This document shows, one piece after another, positions 15,840 through 24,073 of a DNA stretch of 24,073 nt. The DNA lies in contig DKWX01000067.1 in NCBI GenBank assembly GCA_002491945.1, forward strand, positions 1 through 24,073. Reading direction: 5' to 3'. The stretch is from Porphyromonadaceae bacterium UBA7141. Its GTDB lineage: Bacteria > Bacteroidota > Bacteroidia > Bacteroidales > Muribaculaceae. The translations under genes were made by a program, and so were the position numbers. Each line of letters opens with the position of its first letter. Positions within the stretch are counted from its first letter, which is position 1. The notes under the pieces were generated by a model, which had not been told where the DNA came from, made no database searches, and saw nothing but the letters and a program-made list of their open reading frames with translations.

Positions 15840-15866
15840 GCCGATAGGATGTATGATCCTGTCGGC
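15840..15866 (-). terminator. 3' hairpin immediately after the fimbrial tip gene
   Basis: GCCGATAGGAT (15840-15850) pairs with ATCCTGTCGGC (15856-15866) over 11 bp with one G-T pair and a 5-nt loop. It begins 19 bp after the stop of the tip gene on the - strand. No T-run follows. A second small hairpin (GAAGAGC/GCTCTTC at 15755-15775) lies further downstream, so the operon has a structured 3' untranslated region of about 200 nt. Confidence 0.45.
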
Positions 15867-15885
15867 TCCGGCAGGCATCTCACCC

Positions 15886-18800
15886 TTATTGACGAGTGAT
15901 GCATCTCACCATACAGGCATCTGAATTACCTGCGGCTGTGCTTTTATTACCATAAAGGTTTCCGGGAGGAAGTGTATTGAAGTCGAAAGTAAAGTAGTTG
16001 ATATCGAGCGCCAAAGCCGTTCCATCTTCCGAAATATGTCTGGCCCAGTAAACTGCCCCCTGACGCTTGAAGAGGTCGTAGAAAAGCGGACCTTCGGCAA
16101 ATCGATAGAAATTCGTGCGTCCCGAGGCATAACGCAAAGTGCCGCGATGCAGTTCGGCCTCACCGAACTGATGCACCCCGATTTCTTTACGACGTCCGTA
16201 TCCCGATGCCCCAATGGGGAAGAATATATGTTCGGCCCGCGGGACCTTATCATTCTGCTTGTAGCCAATATAGACGAAGCAGCCACGCATTCCGTAGGTC
16301 GGGTCGGCCACACCATTGGCATCGCGCCGGTATCCGTAGACTTTATTCATATCACTCTGCACCGTAGTGGCGCCATCACCGTACAGCACACCGTAACCCT
16401 GCTCCGTATTATCGCGGAGATTGATGAAATCCTGCACTGTCGGCAACTCACATTCAAGTCCGTTGACAGTGGTGTTACAAAACGTATCGGCCGACGACAG
16501 ACTTGAGATATCGGTCCATGCCACTCCTGGAGAAGTCGTCCTTCCTGCCAGCAGGAACGGCCCTTGCTCCTTGAAGTGCCATGGGTCGATGTGGACCCAA
16601 TATTCCTTGCCGGGATAATAGTTGTTGCAGGCGTCGATAGGCTGCTCCCAGTTGCCGAACTTGAAGAGCGACCCTTCATCGACCGGACGGTCTACCTCTG
16701 CATTGGATGTGCGCATATTGTAGGTATGCCACAGGGGCGAATTGTCATACATTGCCACAGGGGCGTCACCCTGTCGCACGAATATCAGATGGACACAACT
16801 GTAGTTGTGATACTCCACGCGTATCACTGCGAATCTTGATGTGGAGGAGGCGCACGTGCCGTTGAATCCGACCGTAAATCCGACCTCCGTATCTGTAGTG
16901 CCCTCTACGCTCTCCTTGCCGTCGAGAGTGATGAATCCCGGGTCGCCGGCTATGATGTAGGCTCTCCATGGTCCGTGCGATACCAGTTCATCAAACTCCG
17001 TGGAGTATTCGCCATGCAGCTCCATCAGTTTCACGTTGAATGGTGCCGTATTGTCGTGGTTTCTGAATATCCCCTTTGGATTGACCACACGGCGCACCTG
17101 ATATATTTCCGTCTGGGCCGAAGGCAGCTCCGTGCCATCGGCGAGCACTGCCGTGACCTTCACCACAGCGCGCCGCTGATAGTTATCATACGGATTATTA
17201 CCCGTATATCCGGTGGCGGACACCAACTGCTTTGCACGCGTATAAAGAGGGATTACTGCGTTGATTATATTATGGCTGCGCTCTATGGTGTAATTGCCGA
17301 ACTGACTGTCTTCATGCACTCCGGGGACAACAGAATATCTTCTTGAGCCTCGGCTGATGCTAAAATTGTCGGCATCGACGAATGTCTGCTCGTAGTATGT
17401 CTTGTTGTATGTGAATTTCTCAGCGTCCGTGGGGGGATTTACCATAGTCTGGCTCACTCTCAGCAGACTTAAAAAGCCGTTGTAAGGTGCCTCACTGCCG
17501 AATCCGTTCTTCTCGTCGATTTCACGATAATAGTTGAACGGATGAGATGCATAGTCAGGCACATCGGGGGCCCAGTTGTTGGATACGATATCTACGCGAA
17601 GATGGTCGACCTTGGCTCCCCCTGTATTGATACGCACCGGCAGATTCATCTGATGGTTGTAGAGATATGAGATATAAAGCGGATTAGGGAGGTATATCCC
17701 CACTTCATCCTTATATTCTATATGCCAGTCGGCATCATTGCCGTTACCCTTGAATGCGAGGGTGAGCTTATAATGGTGGTTGCGCTCACAGTCATAATTG
17801 TCGGTGATGTTTTTGCCGAGCATGAATCGGTAGCGGATCGGACCTTCCGACACATACCCCGCATTTTCAGAACGATAATAACCTGTCACCTCTACGTACG
17901 TGCCGTTAGGCTTGCTGTCTTTGGCCTCTTCATATCGCCATACGCGGTTCCCCTCGTCATCGGTCTCATACTGTCCGGCATCCGGATGATCAGTCATGCC
18001 GTCTTCATCTGCATCCTGATATTTCGACACTCCCTGCCCCTGCATGTTTTCATAAAAGGGAAGGCAATACGCCTTGTCATCATGATATTTATACTCTATG
18101 CCGTCTTTTACATATGAATCAAGCGAGGAATTACGCACCACCACAGGCCACGCCCTATGGTCGTCGCCGTCGCCGTATACAAGTCTGTGCGAGGGATTGG
18201 ATAGACTGAACCCGCCCGTAGGGAGCGGGTCGGCATCTCTCGACGGCTGACCGGCGCAACTGTATTTCCCGAGGAAACAGCCGTCGGCCATATCATATAT
18301 GCGGGCATCCTTGATGTATATGTATACGTTATCGTTAAGTTGGCTTCCGTCGAAATCAATGGTGAGTTTCGACACCGCACGCCGCATCCAGGAATGAATG
18401 GAAGATGTGCCGGGACGTATTTGGGCGAGATTGTCAGACTCGAAGTTCCACCCGCGGGTATCGGTGGCGTCAGTGGTGAATACTCCCAGCATCTGGGCAT
18501 TGGCGGCCACATTTGTATCATCCCATTTGAGCCGGATAGATCTCAGGCCGGAGATTGTGGCTATCTCATCGGCATAGTCGGTAAGCAGACCGGCGACATT
18601 GGCCACTGCGAAAATCTTATAATTGCCGTAAGGCACATCCATCTGGAAGTTTACCCGCCATGTCGCTTCTTCCCCTTCGTGCTCCTCAAGATGAGGAGCA
18701 TTGGCTGAGAGGTCGACATTCTGCGGAGCGACAGTTTTCGAAAGGTTGCCGGCAGCGTCATAGAAAAGGATTGCCAGACTTGATATGCCGTCCATCCGGT

Positions 18801-19059
18801 CACCCTCCGGGGCATCGGTACAGTCATCGGGCTTCACACCGGTTTCATCCTCGATTACGAGTCCGTCCGACCGTGTCGCGCCTCCGGTAGCCACATTCAT
18901 GTCGGTTGTCACAAGCGGGGCGAAATGTACCTCGGCCGACAGGCGTGCCATCCCTTCGGGCACATCGTCAATCAATAAGTCATCGCGGCAGGATCCGGCA
19001 CATACCGACGCCAGAACCAATATGGTCGCCATCAGCGCATATTGAAGATAGTATCTCAT
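15886..19059 (-). CDS. DUF4906 fimbrial tip-like lipoprotein with FISUMP-like C-terminus
   Basis: This 1057-residue lipoprotein (signal MRYYLQYALMATILVLASVC, lipobox Cys at 24) is large for a fimbrial subunit. The N-terminal fimbrillin-like region (about 35-440) has the phrases SSLAILFYDAAGN, YKIFAVANV and RRAVSKLTIDF. The DUF4906 hallmark is YRFMLGKNITDNYDCERNHHYKLTL at about 410-434, ending in DWHIEYKDEV. A calcium-loop-like DADEDGMTD occurs at 349-357. The last ~190 residues resemble a FISUMP-type domain (LPTVQDF near 872, GAVYWARHI near 1000, terminal VRCI). It begins 6 bp after the preceding gene and is last in the operon, the place of tip or adhesin proteins in Mfa-type operons. Surface tip function is inference. 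Confidence 0.8.
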   Translation of the reverse strand: MRYYLQYALMATILVLASVCAGSCRDDLLIDDVPEGMARLSAEVHFAPLVTTDMNVATGGATRSDGLVIEDETGVKPDDCTDAPEGDRMDGISSLAILFYDAAGNLSKTVAPQNVDLSANAPHLEEHEGEEATWRVNFQMDVPYGNYKIFAVANVAGLLTDYADEIATISGLRSIRLKWDDTNVAANAQMLGVFTTDATDTRGWNFESDNLAQIRPGTSSIHSWMRRAVSKLTIDFDGSQLNDNVYIYIKDARIYDMADGCFLGKYSCAGQPSRDADPLPTGGFSLSNPSHRLVYGDGDDHRAWPVVVRNSSLDSYVKDGIEYKYHDDKAYCLPFYENMQGQGVSKYQDADEDGMTDHPDAGQYETDDEGNRVWRYEEAKDSKPNGTYVEVTGYYRSENAGYVSEGPIRYRFMLGKNITDNYDCERNHHYKLTLAFKGNGNDADWHIEYKDEVGIYLPNPLYISYLYNHQMNLPVRINTGGAKVDHLRVDIVSNNWAPDVPDYASHPFNYYREIDEKNGFGSEAPYNGFLSLLRVSQTMVNPPTDAEKFTYNKTYYEQTFVDADNFSISRGSRRYSVVPGVHEDSQFGNYTIERSHNIINAVIPLYTRAKQLVSATGYTGNNPYDNYQRRAVVKVTAVLADGTELPSAQTEIYQVRRVVNPKGIFRNHDNTAPFNVKLMELHGEYSTEFDELVSHGPWRAYIIAGDPGFITLDGKESVEGTTDTEVGFTVGFNGTCASSTSRFAVIRVEYHNYSCVHLIFVRQGDAPVAMYDNSPLWHTYNMRTSNAEVDRPVDEGSLFKFGNWEQPIDACNNYYPGKEYWVHIDPWHFKEQGPFLLAGRTTSPGVAWTDISSLSSADTFCNTTVNGLECELPTVQDFINLRDNTEQGYGVLYGDGATTVQSDMNKVYGYRRDANGVADPTYGMRGCFVYIGYKQNDKVPRAEHIFFPIGASGYGRRKEIGVHQFGEAELHRGTLRYASGRTNFYRFAEGPLFYDLFKRQGAVYWARHISEDGTALALDINYFTFDFNTLPPGNLYGNKSTAAGNSDACMVRCITRQ

Positions 19060-19065
19060 CTGTAA

Positions 19066-20796
19066 TCAGTTTTTGGGCGGGAAGGCCTGTATTTCTTCAA
19101 GGCCGTATCCATCCTCAGGTATTTTATAATATCTGTCGGAAGCAGGATTATACAGTATACGGTAGCGTCCCACATCGGTATAGTCAATCACGATATAATT
19201 CTCATTTTCGGGCCATCTCTGGAAAGCAAAACACGGCAATGGCACTACCGAACCGTTTTCATCAAGGCATTCGCCACGTACAGGGTCCCAGAAATATATC
19301 GCTTCGCCGAAGTCGTTGGTACGGATAATCAACTGTCCTTTGGAATTGACAGGAAATTCAAGTTGTTCAGGCGAGACGATAGGGACTGTGCATGCGGCAT
19401 CGGCATAATACTTCCGTTTCGCATCATCATAGCAATAACGGAAGCGGTTGGCGCGGAAATCACGCACGATATATACTCCATCAGCATTGCGGTCTACCCG
19501 ATGGGCCAGCTCGTGCCCCTCCGAGTCGTAATATCGCAACATATCATCGTCATAATAGTAAATGTCAGGAGCATACTTATTTATGATTATCATCCCTGTA
19601 TCCTCGTCGCGTATAAGGCCGAATCCGGGACGCAGTTCCACATCCTTATAAGGAGCCACGTCACTCACCACTTCAAGACGGTCTTTTGATTTATAGAGTG
19701 AGAACGTGTAGAGATAGTTGCGTTTTATATTGAAGTGGTCGCCCTTCTTCATATCAGAGTCCGACCATCCCGGATCTGAATAGAATTTAAAGTCTATATA
19801 TTGCTGGGCGCTTACGGCACCGGTGAATCTGACAGATATTCTGGCCCGTCTGTCGTCGGATTCAGGCGATCCGTCATCAGTGATGTTGAGATACTCCGGC
19901 ACATAAAGCTCCCATCTTGTCACCCGGCCGTTGTCATCGCGCTTCGCTTCGCGGAAAGCCACCTTGCGCGTGACGGCCGCCGCTTCGTTGGATGCGCCAT
20001 AAAGATGCACCGGCTGCATTCCGGCACGAGTCCAGCATATTGGCTCGCCATAGTCATCGTGCGAATTCACATCATCGGGGGCGCAGTATCCGCCTTCATT
20101 ACATCCGGTGAGGAGCACTTCTGTGAGTTTGGTGTTGCCGTCTATCTTATCGGTATTCAGTTCCACCACAATCTTGGCCACGGCCCGGATCAGAGTGATG
20201 GGTTGCGACAGTTCGATATCACCGCTGACAGTGGAGTATTTCACCCCGGTGAATGTGCGGATTCCATAGAACGGTATGTATCCCCCGTCGGCGGGAGCTA
20301 TGTCGGAGCGTTTGAACACACCCCTGACATCATCACATATGTCGGCCACAGTGGTGACTCCGGGCTGCGGGTTATCCGGATAAGCCGGCCAGTTGGCAAG
20401 CAACATTACCTTGAAATCGTGATACTTGCGCATCTCCGGATTTATCCGGCCCGTAAGAGTATAGTCGCGGCTGGCCGTCTCATCGACAGCCTCCACATAA
20501 AGGGGATTGAATTCTGTGATAAACTTATCTGAAGTATCAAAGAAGTAAATCCGGTAATTGCGATTTTCGACATCTATAAAGTTTTCAGATGTCTCCTCTG
20601 CGGATTCGACACCTGTCACACCGGCCAGACGGCCTATGCGGAAGTTCATGCGCATGGACAAGGCCTCGATGGCGGCAGGGTCATCGGGTGTGTCGGGCAA
20701 CGTTGTGTCACGTCCGCAGGCCTGAAGCACACAGCATGCCAGAATTGACAGGCAGACTGCCGCCACTGCCGGTATATTGGTCCATTTATGAATCAT
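19066..20796 (-). CDS. Minor fimbrial subunit with C-terminal aromatic repeat array
   Basis: The frame is open from 20871, but the ATG at 20796 begins a typical lipoprotein signal (MIHKWTNIPAVAAVCLS...LQAC), giving 576 residues. The first ~390 residues look fimbrillin-like: NYRIYFFDTSDKFITEF, HDFKVMLLANWPAYP, QPITLIRAVAKIVVEL and ARISVRFTGAVSAQQYIDFKF. From about 413 to the end come four imperfect repeats of 32-47 residues built on Y-x-Y/W-D/N and YY-D motifs (YYYDDDMLRYYDSEG, YCYDDAKRKYYADA, YFWDPVRGECLDENG, ILYNPASDRYYKIPEDG). I do not recognise this repeat as part of a known fimbrial family. It lies between the anchor and the tip-like genes and is probably a tip-associated subunit. Confidence 0.75.
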   Translation of the reverse strand: MIHKWTNIPAVAAVCLSILACCVLQACGRDTTLPDTPDDPAAIEALSMRMNFRIGRLAGVTGVESAEETSENFIDVENRNYRIYFFDTSDKFITEFNPLYVEAVDETASRDYTLTGRINPEMRKYHDFKVMLLANWPAYPDNPQPGVTTVADICDDVRGVFKRSDIAPADGGYIPFYGIRTFTGVKYSTVSGDIELSQPITLIRAVAKIVVELNTDKIDGNTKLTEVLLTGCNEGGYCAPDDVNSHDDYGEPICWTRAGMQPVHLYGASNEAAAVTRKVAFREAKRDDNGRVTRWELYVPEYLNITDDGSPESDDRRARISVRFTGAVSAQQYIDFKFYSDPGWSDSDMKKGDHFNIKRNYLYTFSLYKSKDRLEVVSDVAPYKDVELRPGFGLIRDEDTGMIIINKYAPDIYYYDDDMLRYYDSEGHELAHRVDRNADGVYIVRDFRANRFRYCYDDAKRKYYADAACTVPIVSPEQLEFPVNSKGQLIIRTNDFGEAIYFWDPVRGECLDENGSVVPLPCFAFQRWPENENYIVIDYTDVGRYRILYNPASDRYYKIPEDGYGLEEIQAFPPKN

Positions 20797-20883
20797 TTCC
20801 CGTAGTATCTTGATTTTACGAAGACAGGAAGAAGAGTTCTCGCCGGTCTTGCCGTGGCAAAGTGCACACACAGTTTTCCGGCA

Positions 20884-21939
20884 TCACACTTCCTGATCGG
20901 CATACACCACTCTCCAGGACTCGATCTGTAGCAATCCGTTGAGCCATTTGTGGTTTTCGTCAAGAAAAAAAGTCATGTTGTATTCATCTTTATAGTCCAG
21001 ATATTGCTGCGGTGTGAGACGGTGGGTGTTGTCGACACCCATTACGAGCAGCAACGCGTCTATAAGCCGTATGGAGGCTATTGTGGCTCCTGTGTCGGTG
21101 CGGCATACGTGTAGGCGGGCCTTGCTGTCGGCCATAAGGCGCGAGGTGGTGAGTTCTGCCACCACCCCTGCGAAAGTAGAATTATCGGCAGCACGCGAAC
21201 CGTCAGACAGCTCGCCGGCATACGCCTGGTTTCCGCCCGAGATATTGGCGATGATAGTCTTGGAATACCATTGATGATAAGTCAGCGGACGCCCTGTGAT
21301 GGGAGTGTTGTCGGCTGCGAGATGGGCATTGTCGTCAGTGATTTCAAACTGCACCAATGAGTGGTCGATAGGTTCGCCTGAGAGTTGCTGCAGCGTAATG
21401 ACCAGATGATTGGTGTCCTTGGTCAGCGGCAAGGTGTAGAGATATTCGCCGCCGTCTGTGTCAGGGAATTCCACATCAGTCTCACGGCCGTGATAGAGTC
21501 GGTCGAGTTTCTGGCTGATATGCTCTGTGTCATCGCCACGAAGCTCAGTGTCGAAATGCACCTGCAGTCCGTCGTGCGTACCGTCTGACCATGCCGAGAA
21601 TGTGGATGGTTGAGCCGATGAGCACCATGCCACGAGATTATACCGTCCCGGAGGAGCGTCTACCTCCATTGCATAACCTTCACGGGCAAGCCGGGGGCCG
21701 CTTTCGGTCTTGCTCCATACCAGATTTCCGTTTTGGTCGGTGAGATGCAGCGTCACCTCTTCGACCTCTGCGGCAAAAGCGTCGGCGAATTTCATGTTAC
21801 GGTCATAACGGAAGCGCACCTTATAGGAAGGCACACACCCTTCGCTGTCAGGTTCATGTATGAGTCCGCAGCCTGTCAGCAGGAGCATACACGCCATGAC
21901 AGGTAGCAGACATTGCGGGGACTTGACCTTGCTGTTCAT
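20884..21939 (-). CDS. FimB/Mfa2-family fimbrial anchor lipoprotein
   Basis: This 351-residue lipoprotein has signal MNSKVKSPQCLLPVMACMLL followed by LTGC (Cys at 24). The pattern fits the Mfa2/FimB family (PF08842): SYKVRFRYDRNMKFADAF, then VEEVTLHLTDQNGNLVW, PPGRYNLVAWCSSAQ, a central YLYTLPLTKDTNHLVITLQQL and a C-terminal INALL-like LIDALLLVMG, ending QIESWRVVYADQEV. In P. gingivalis Mfa2 ends fimbrial growth and anchors the fibre to the outer membrane. Second place in the operon, right after the major subunit, matches mfa1-mfa2. About 90 bp separate it from the next gene and 134 bp with hairpins from the first. Confidence 0.85.
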   Translation of the reverse strand: MNSKVKSPQCLLPVMACMLLLTGCGLIHEPDSEGCVPSYKVRFRYDRNMKFADAFAAEVEEVTLHLTDQNGNLVWSKTESGPRLAREGYAMEVDAPPGRYNLVAWCSSAQPSTFSAWSDGTHDGLQVHFDTELRGDDTEHISQKLDRLYHGRETDVEFPDTDGGEYLYTLPLTKDTNHLVITLQQLSGEPIDHSLVQFEITDDNAHLAADNTPITGRPLTYHQWYSKTIIANISGGNQAYAGELSDGSRAADNSTFAGVVAELTTSRLMADSKARLHVCRTDTGATIASIRLIDALLLVMGVDNTHRLTPQQYLDYKDEYNMTFFLDENHKWLNGLLQIESWRVVYADQEV

Positions 21940-21957
21940 TATAAATCGTGGATTTCG

Positions 21958-22023
21958 GGCGCCAGTTAGCCTTTATGCGCCGATTAAGTCCGCAGACCGC
22001 GCTTAAGACGCGCAGCCTGCGGA
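21958..22023 (-). promoter_or_regulatory. Paired hairpins between major-subunit and anchor genes
   Basis: The 134-bp gap holds a stem TCCGCAG/CTGCGGA (21989-21995 with 22017-22023) enclosing a GCGC/GCGC helix, and a weaker GGCGC/GCGCC pair (21958-21981). No T-run follows. The hairpins could slow transcription or protect the upstream message, which would favour the major subunit over the minor ones. This is inference from position. Confidence 0.4.
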
Positions 22024-22073
22024 TATGAGTGAAAGCATATGTTCAGAAATCGGGAGTGTTGCGCTTTGCGCGT

Positions 22074-23870
22074 TTATTTCGCACTCCAGTCAAGTTCGAC
22101 ATTATTGTGTACAAGTCGCCATGACAGGATATTGATCTTGGCTGACACGAAAGTGTCGGAGTTGCCGGGTTTCTCCGGGATAATCTCCTCTTCGGGATTA
22201 TAGACGGGTGTGCCCATACCGGTGATTTTGTTGATATTGACCTGATATACGTGATTGCGCACCACACCGTACGCACCCATATTCAGACCATCCTTCTCAC
22301 TGCCGAGGTGACGTATCGGGAAGTAATAGTAAGTATAGCCATTATTCCATATTTCGGCTGAGCCGAGTGTGGAATTAAGGAATGCGTTGACTGCGGCTGT
22401 ATCCATGCGGCTGCCGTCGGTGCATGCATGATTGCCATACCACACGCGGGCCTTGCCTGCATCGGAGAGCATTACATAGGTGAAGTAGCGTCCGCTTGTC
22501 GACGGATCAGCCGTACCCTTGCCTGCTTCAATAGCGGTGTACATCGAAAGGTCGTCCGCCGCTATCGACTTGATGACCGTCGAGCCATCGGGGGCAGTCT
22601 CCTTGTAGTATAGTTTGCTGTTGATACGATCGAGTTGCGCAAGCATCGCTGTCTTGAGGTGATCCTCCCCCACCTGCATCTGGCCGAGCCAGTGATAGGC
22701 GTTGATGGGGGTGCCGTCTTCTTTGCAGAGCTGGGCAGCCATGATGACGGTGGACGGATGCTGACGGCCGTTGCCATTTGTGGCTTCACTGTAGGCTGCG
22801 GCGTTCTCATTGACATACATCGAAGTGTAGGAAGTGGTCATTTCACGTCCGCCGGTCACGGAATAATCACTCTCTCCATTATCGAAGAACGGCATATAGC
22901 GGGTGCCTGCGTTATTGCAGTTGCGGGCCCAGTAGGAACGGAAGAAGGGGGCATAGTTCCAGTTAGGGAATACTTCCCATGCCGGATTGATATACTTGCT
23001 TAATGAGCTTTGTTCTGTGGCGGCAGTCACATTCCATCCGAGGAAGCGGGCATATACCTGTGTATCTCCAATCTTCAGATAGTTGTCGGCAGTGTTTCCT
23101 TCTTCGTTGTCTTTTAACAGAGCCACGAGTGTATAATTCTTTCCATCCACGGTGACAGTCTTGCAGGTAAGCGCTTCGGAGTCGAGTTTTACACGCACCT
23201 TGGCCACCACACGCTCTACATATAGCACCACCGGATTGAGATTGGCGCCAGACTCCTGATCCTGGAAGCAGTCTTCCGGGATTGTCACAGCCGATATTTC
23301 CTGACCTGAAGTAGAGGCGTAGACCGACGATGACATCACGAACTGACTGCTCTGCTCGGCGAAGTTGGCGTAATCATAGCATGTGCTGCGCACTGATTCA
23401 AGGTCTTTCGAGTTATTGTCCAGACGATTGGAACGGTTGCACACCGCCAGAATCTTAGCCGGACGCTCATCACCCTGCGCCGTGTTGATCACGAGCACTG
23501 CGTTAAGCCCTTTTTCAACATTGGGATCGCCGGATGTCCCATCGGATGACGGAGCGACTGTCAGGTCAAGATAGTTGACCATATCTCCATCTTTCGTGCG
23601 TTTCACATTTGCGATTTTACCGTCACTGGTAAAGAAATAGAAGCGGACATTGGTGATTGTGTTCTCTGCCACATCACCGTTTTCATAATCGTTGGCATCA
23701 CCCTCTGCTCGCGTTTCAGCGATATTGGGAGCAATTGTCACAGCAATGTAACTGTTCTTATCAGTCGAGGCATCTCCTTTTATTAAATTATCAGAGACGT
23801 CGTGATTCGAACAGCCAGACACAAGCAGCGACAAGCCGCCGACCAATAAAGACATGATTTGCTTTTTCAT
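22074..23870 (-). CDS. Mfa1-family major fimbrial subunit (type V pilin-like lipoprotein)
   Basis: This 598-residue lipoprotein has signal MKKQIMSLLVGGLSLLVSGC (Cys at 20). The region YIAVTIAPNIAETRAEGDAN has a potential Arg processing site at R54-A55, where P. gingivalis Mfa1 is cut to expose its strand-exchange groove. A fimbrillin core follows (TITNVRFYFFTSDGK, KILAVCNRSNRLD, LYVERVVAKVRVKLD). The middle includes the family-typical YWARN and the TATTFIM-like STVIMAAQL. The chain ends AKINILSWRLVHNNVELDW, the conserved Mfa1 C-terminal donor-strand region. It is first in the four-gene operon. Length is close to P. gingivalis Mfa1 (about 560). It probably polymerises into the fibre shaft. The processing protease in this organism is unknown. 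Confidence 0.88.
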   Translation of the reverse strand: MKKQIMSLLVGGLSLLVSGCSNHDVSDNLIKGDASTDKNSYIAVTIAPNIAETRAEGDANDYENGDVAENTITNVRFYFFTSDGKIANVKRTKDGDMVNYLDLTVAPSSDGTSGDPNVEKGLNAVLVINTAQGDERPAKILAVCNRSNRLDNNSKDLESVRSTCYDYANFAEQSSQFVMSSSVYASTSGQEISAVTIPEDCFQDQESGANLNPVVLYVERVVAKVRVKLDSEALTCKTVTVDGKNYTLVALLKDNEEGNTADNYLKIGDTQVYARFLGWNVTAATEQSSLSKYINPAWEVFPNWNYAPFFRSYWARNCNNAGTRYMPFFDNGESDYSVTGGREMTTSYTSMYVNENAAAYSEATNGNGRQHPSTVIMAAQLCKEDGTPINAYHWLGQMQVGEDHLKTAMLAQLDRINSKLYYKETAPDGSTVIKSIAADDLSMYTAIEAGKGTADPSTSGRYFTYVMLSDAGKARVWYGNHACTDGSRMDTAAVNAFLNSTLGSAEIWNNGYTYYYFPIRHLGSEKDGLNMGAYGVVRNHVYQVNINKITGMGTPVYNPEEEIIPEKPGNSDTFVSAKINILSWRLVHNNVELDWSAK

Positions 23871-23947
23871 CTCTCGGATTGATAATTATTTAGGTTAGTG
23901 TTTCGCAAGACAGATTATCCATTCCATCTGCGGTATGAGGCTGCACA

Positions 23948-23965
23948 GTCAGGAGGACTCCTGAC
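23948..23965. promoter_or_regulatory. Palindrome upstream of the fimbrial operon
   Basis: GTCAGGAGGACTCCTGAC is an 8-bp inverted repeat with a 2-bp spacer, about 80 bp before the major-subunit ATG. It is nested in a wider weak pairing (GAGGC at 23937-23941, GCCTC at 23981-23985). It could be an operator or form a hairpin in the leader RNA. No consensus promoter was found in 23871-24073. Confidence 0.45.
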
Positions 23966-24073
23966 ATCCGGGACGAGCCGGCCTCACAAGTCACAGTCAC
24001 TCTATTGCAGGGGATTCCCGTATAGTAAAAGCGTTTTTGCTCTCACTACATTAGGGATATTCAGTTAATGGCT

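Noticed and set aside
20797..20871. 25-residue N-terminal extension of the minor fimbrial subunit
   Set aside because: The signal peptide with lipobox begins at the internal ATG (20796); the extension would bury it.
23871..24073. Invertible promoter upstream of the fimbrial operon
   Set aside because: Only a short palindrome is present; no pair of separated inverted repeats flanking a promoter and no invertase gene in the window.

Overview
The window looks like a chromosomal segment of a gut Bacteroidales bacterium, most likely Muribaculaceae-like. The grounds are the gene families (OMP_b-brl_3 barrel, GldH-type lipoprotein, DUF4906 and Mfa1/Mfa2 fimbrial proteins, a T9SS-like C-terminal domain), RNase Y next to a PSP1/RicT protein, and promoters of the Bacteroidetes type (TTTG, about 19-21 bp, TAnnTTTG; TAACTTTG occurs three times). 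The genus is an inference.

Left part (1-8283, + strand): the tail of an unrecognised gene, a TonB-receptor-like outer-membrane barrel, a small lipoprotein, a small secreted protein that is little more than a T9SS-like sorting domain, ilvE (branched-chain aminotransferase), an HD-domain hydrolase and lptD (LPS export barrel, probably started at a GTG). Several of these are separate units closed by hairpins.

Middle (8449-13022, + strand): a small heptad-repeat coiled-coil protein and zapA, then a structured gap that could hold a 6S-like RNA, then rny (RNase Y), a PSP1/RicT protein with a long basic Gln/Arg-rich tail, and a GldH-like lipoprotein that overlaps it. This couples division, RNA decay and envelope functions. 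13023-13559 holds a compact orphan transcription unit: promoter, two hairpins, a 22-codon ORF containing Trp-Tyr-Phe-His, and a strong terminator, with no gene after it on that strand. It converges on an acyl-CoA synthetase gene (13560-15248, - strand) whose stop codon lies inside a strong hairpin.

Right part (15886-23870, - strand): a four-gene type V (Mfa-like) fimbrial operon. In transcription order it holds the major subunit (Mfa1 family), the anchor (Mfa2/FimB family), a minor subunit with a C-terminal aromatic repeat array, and a 1057-residue DUF4906 tip-like protein with a FISUMP-like C-terminus. All four have lipoprotein signals. Hairpins lie between the first two genes and after the last, and a palindrome lies upstream of the operon.

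I saw no tRNA, rRNA, CRISPR array, transposase or integrase. All function calls come from reading motifs by eye; no database search was run.
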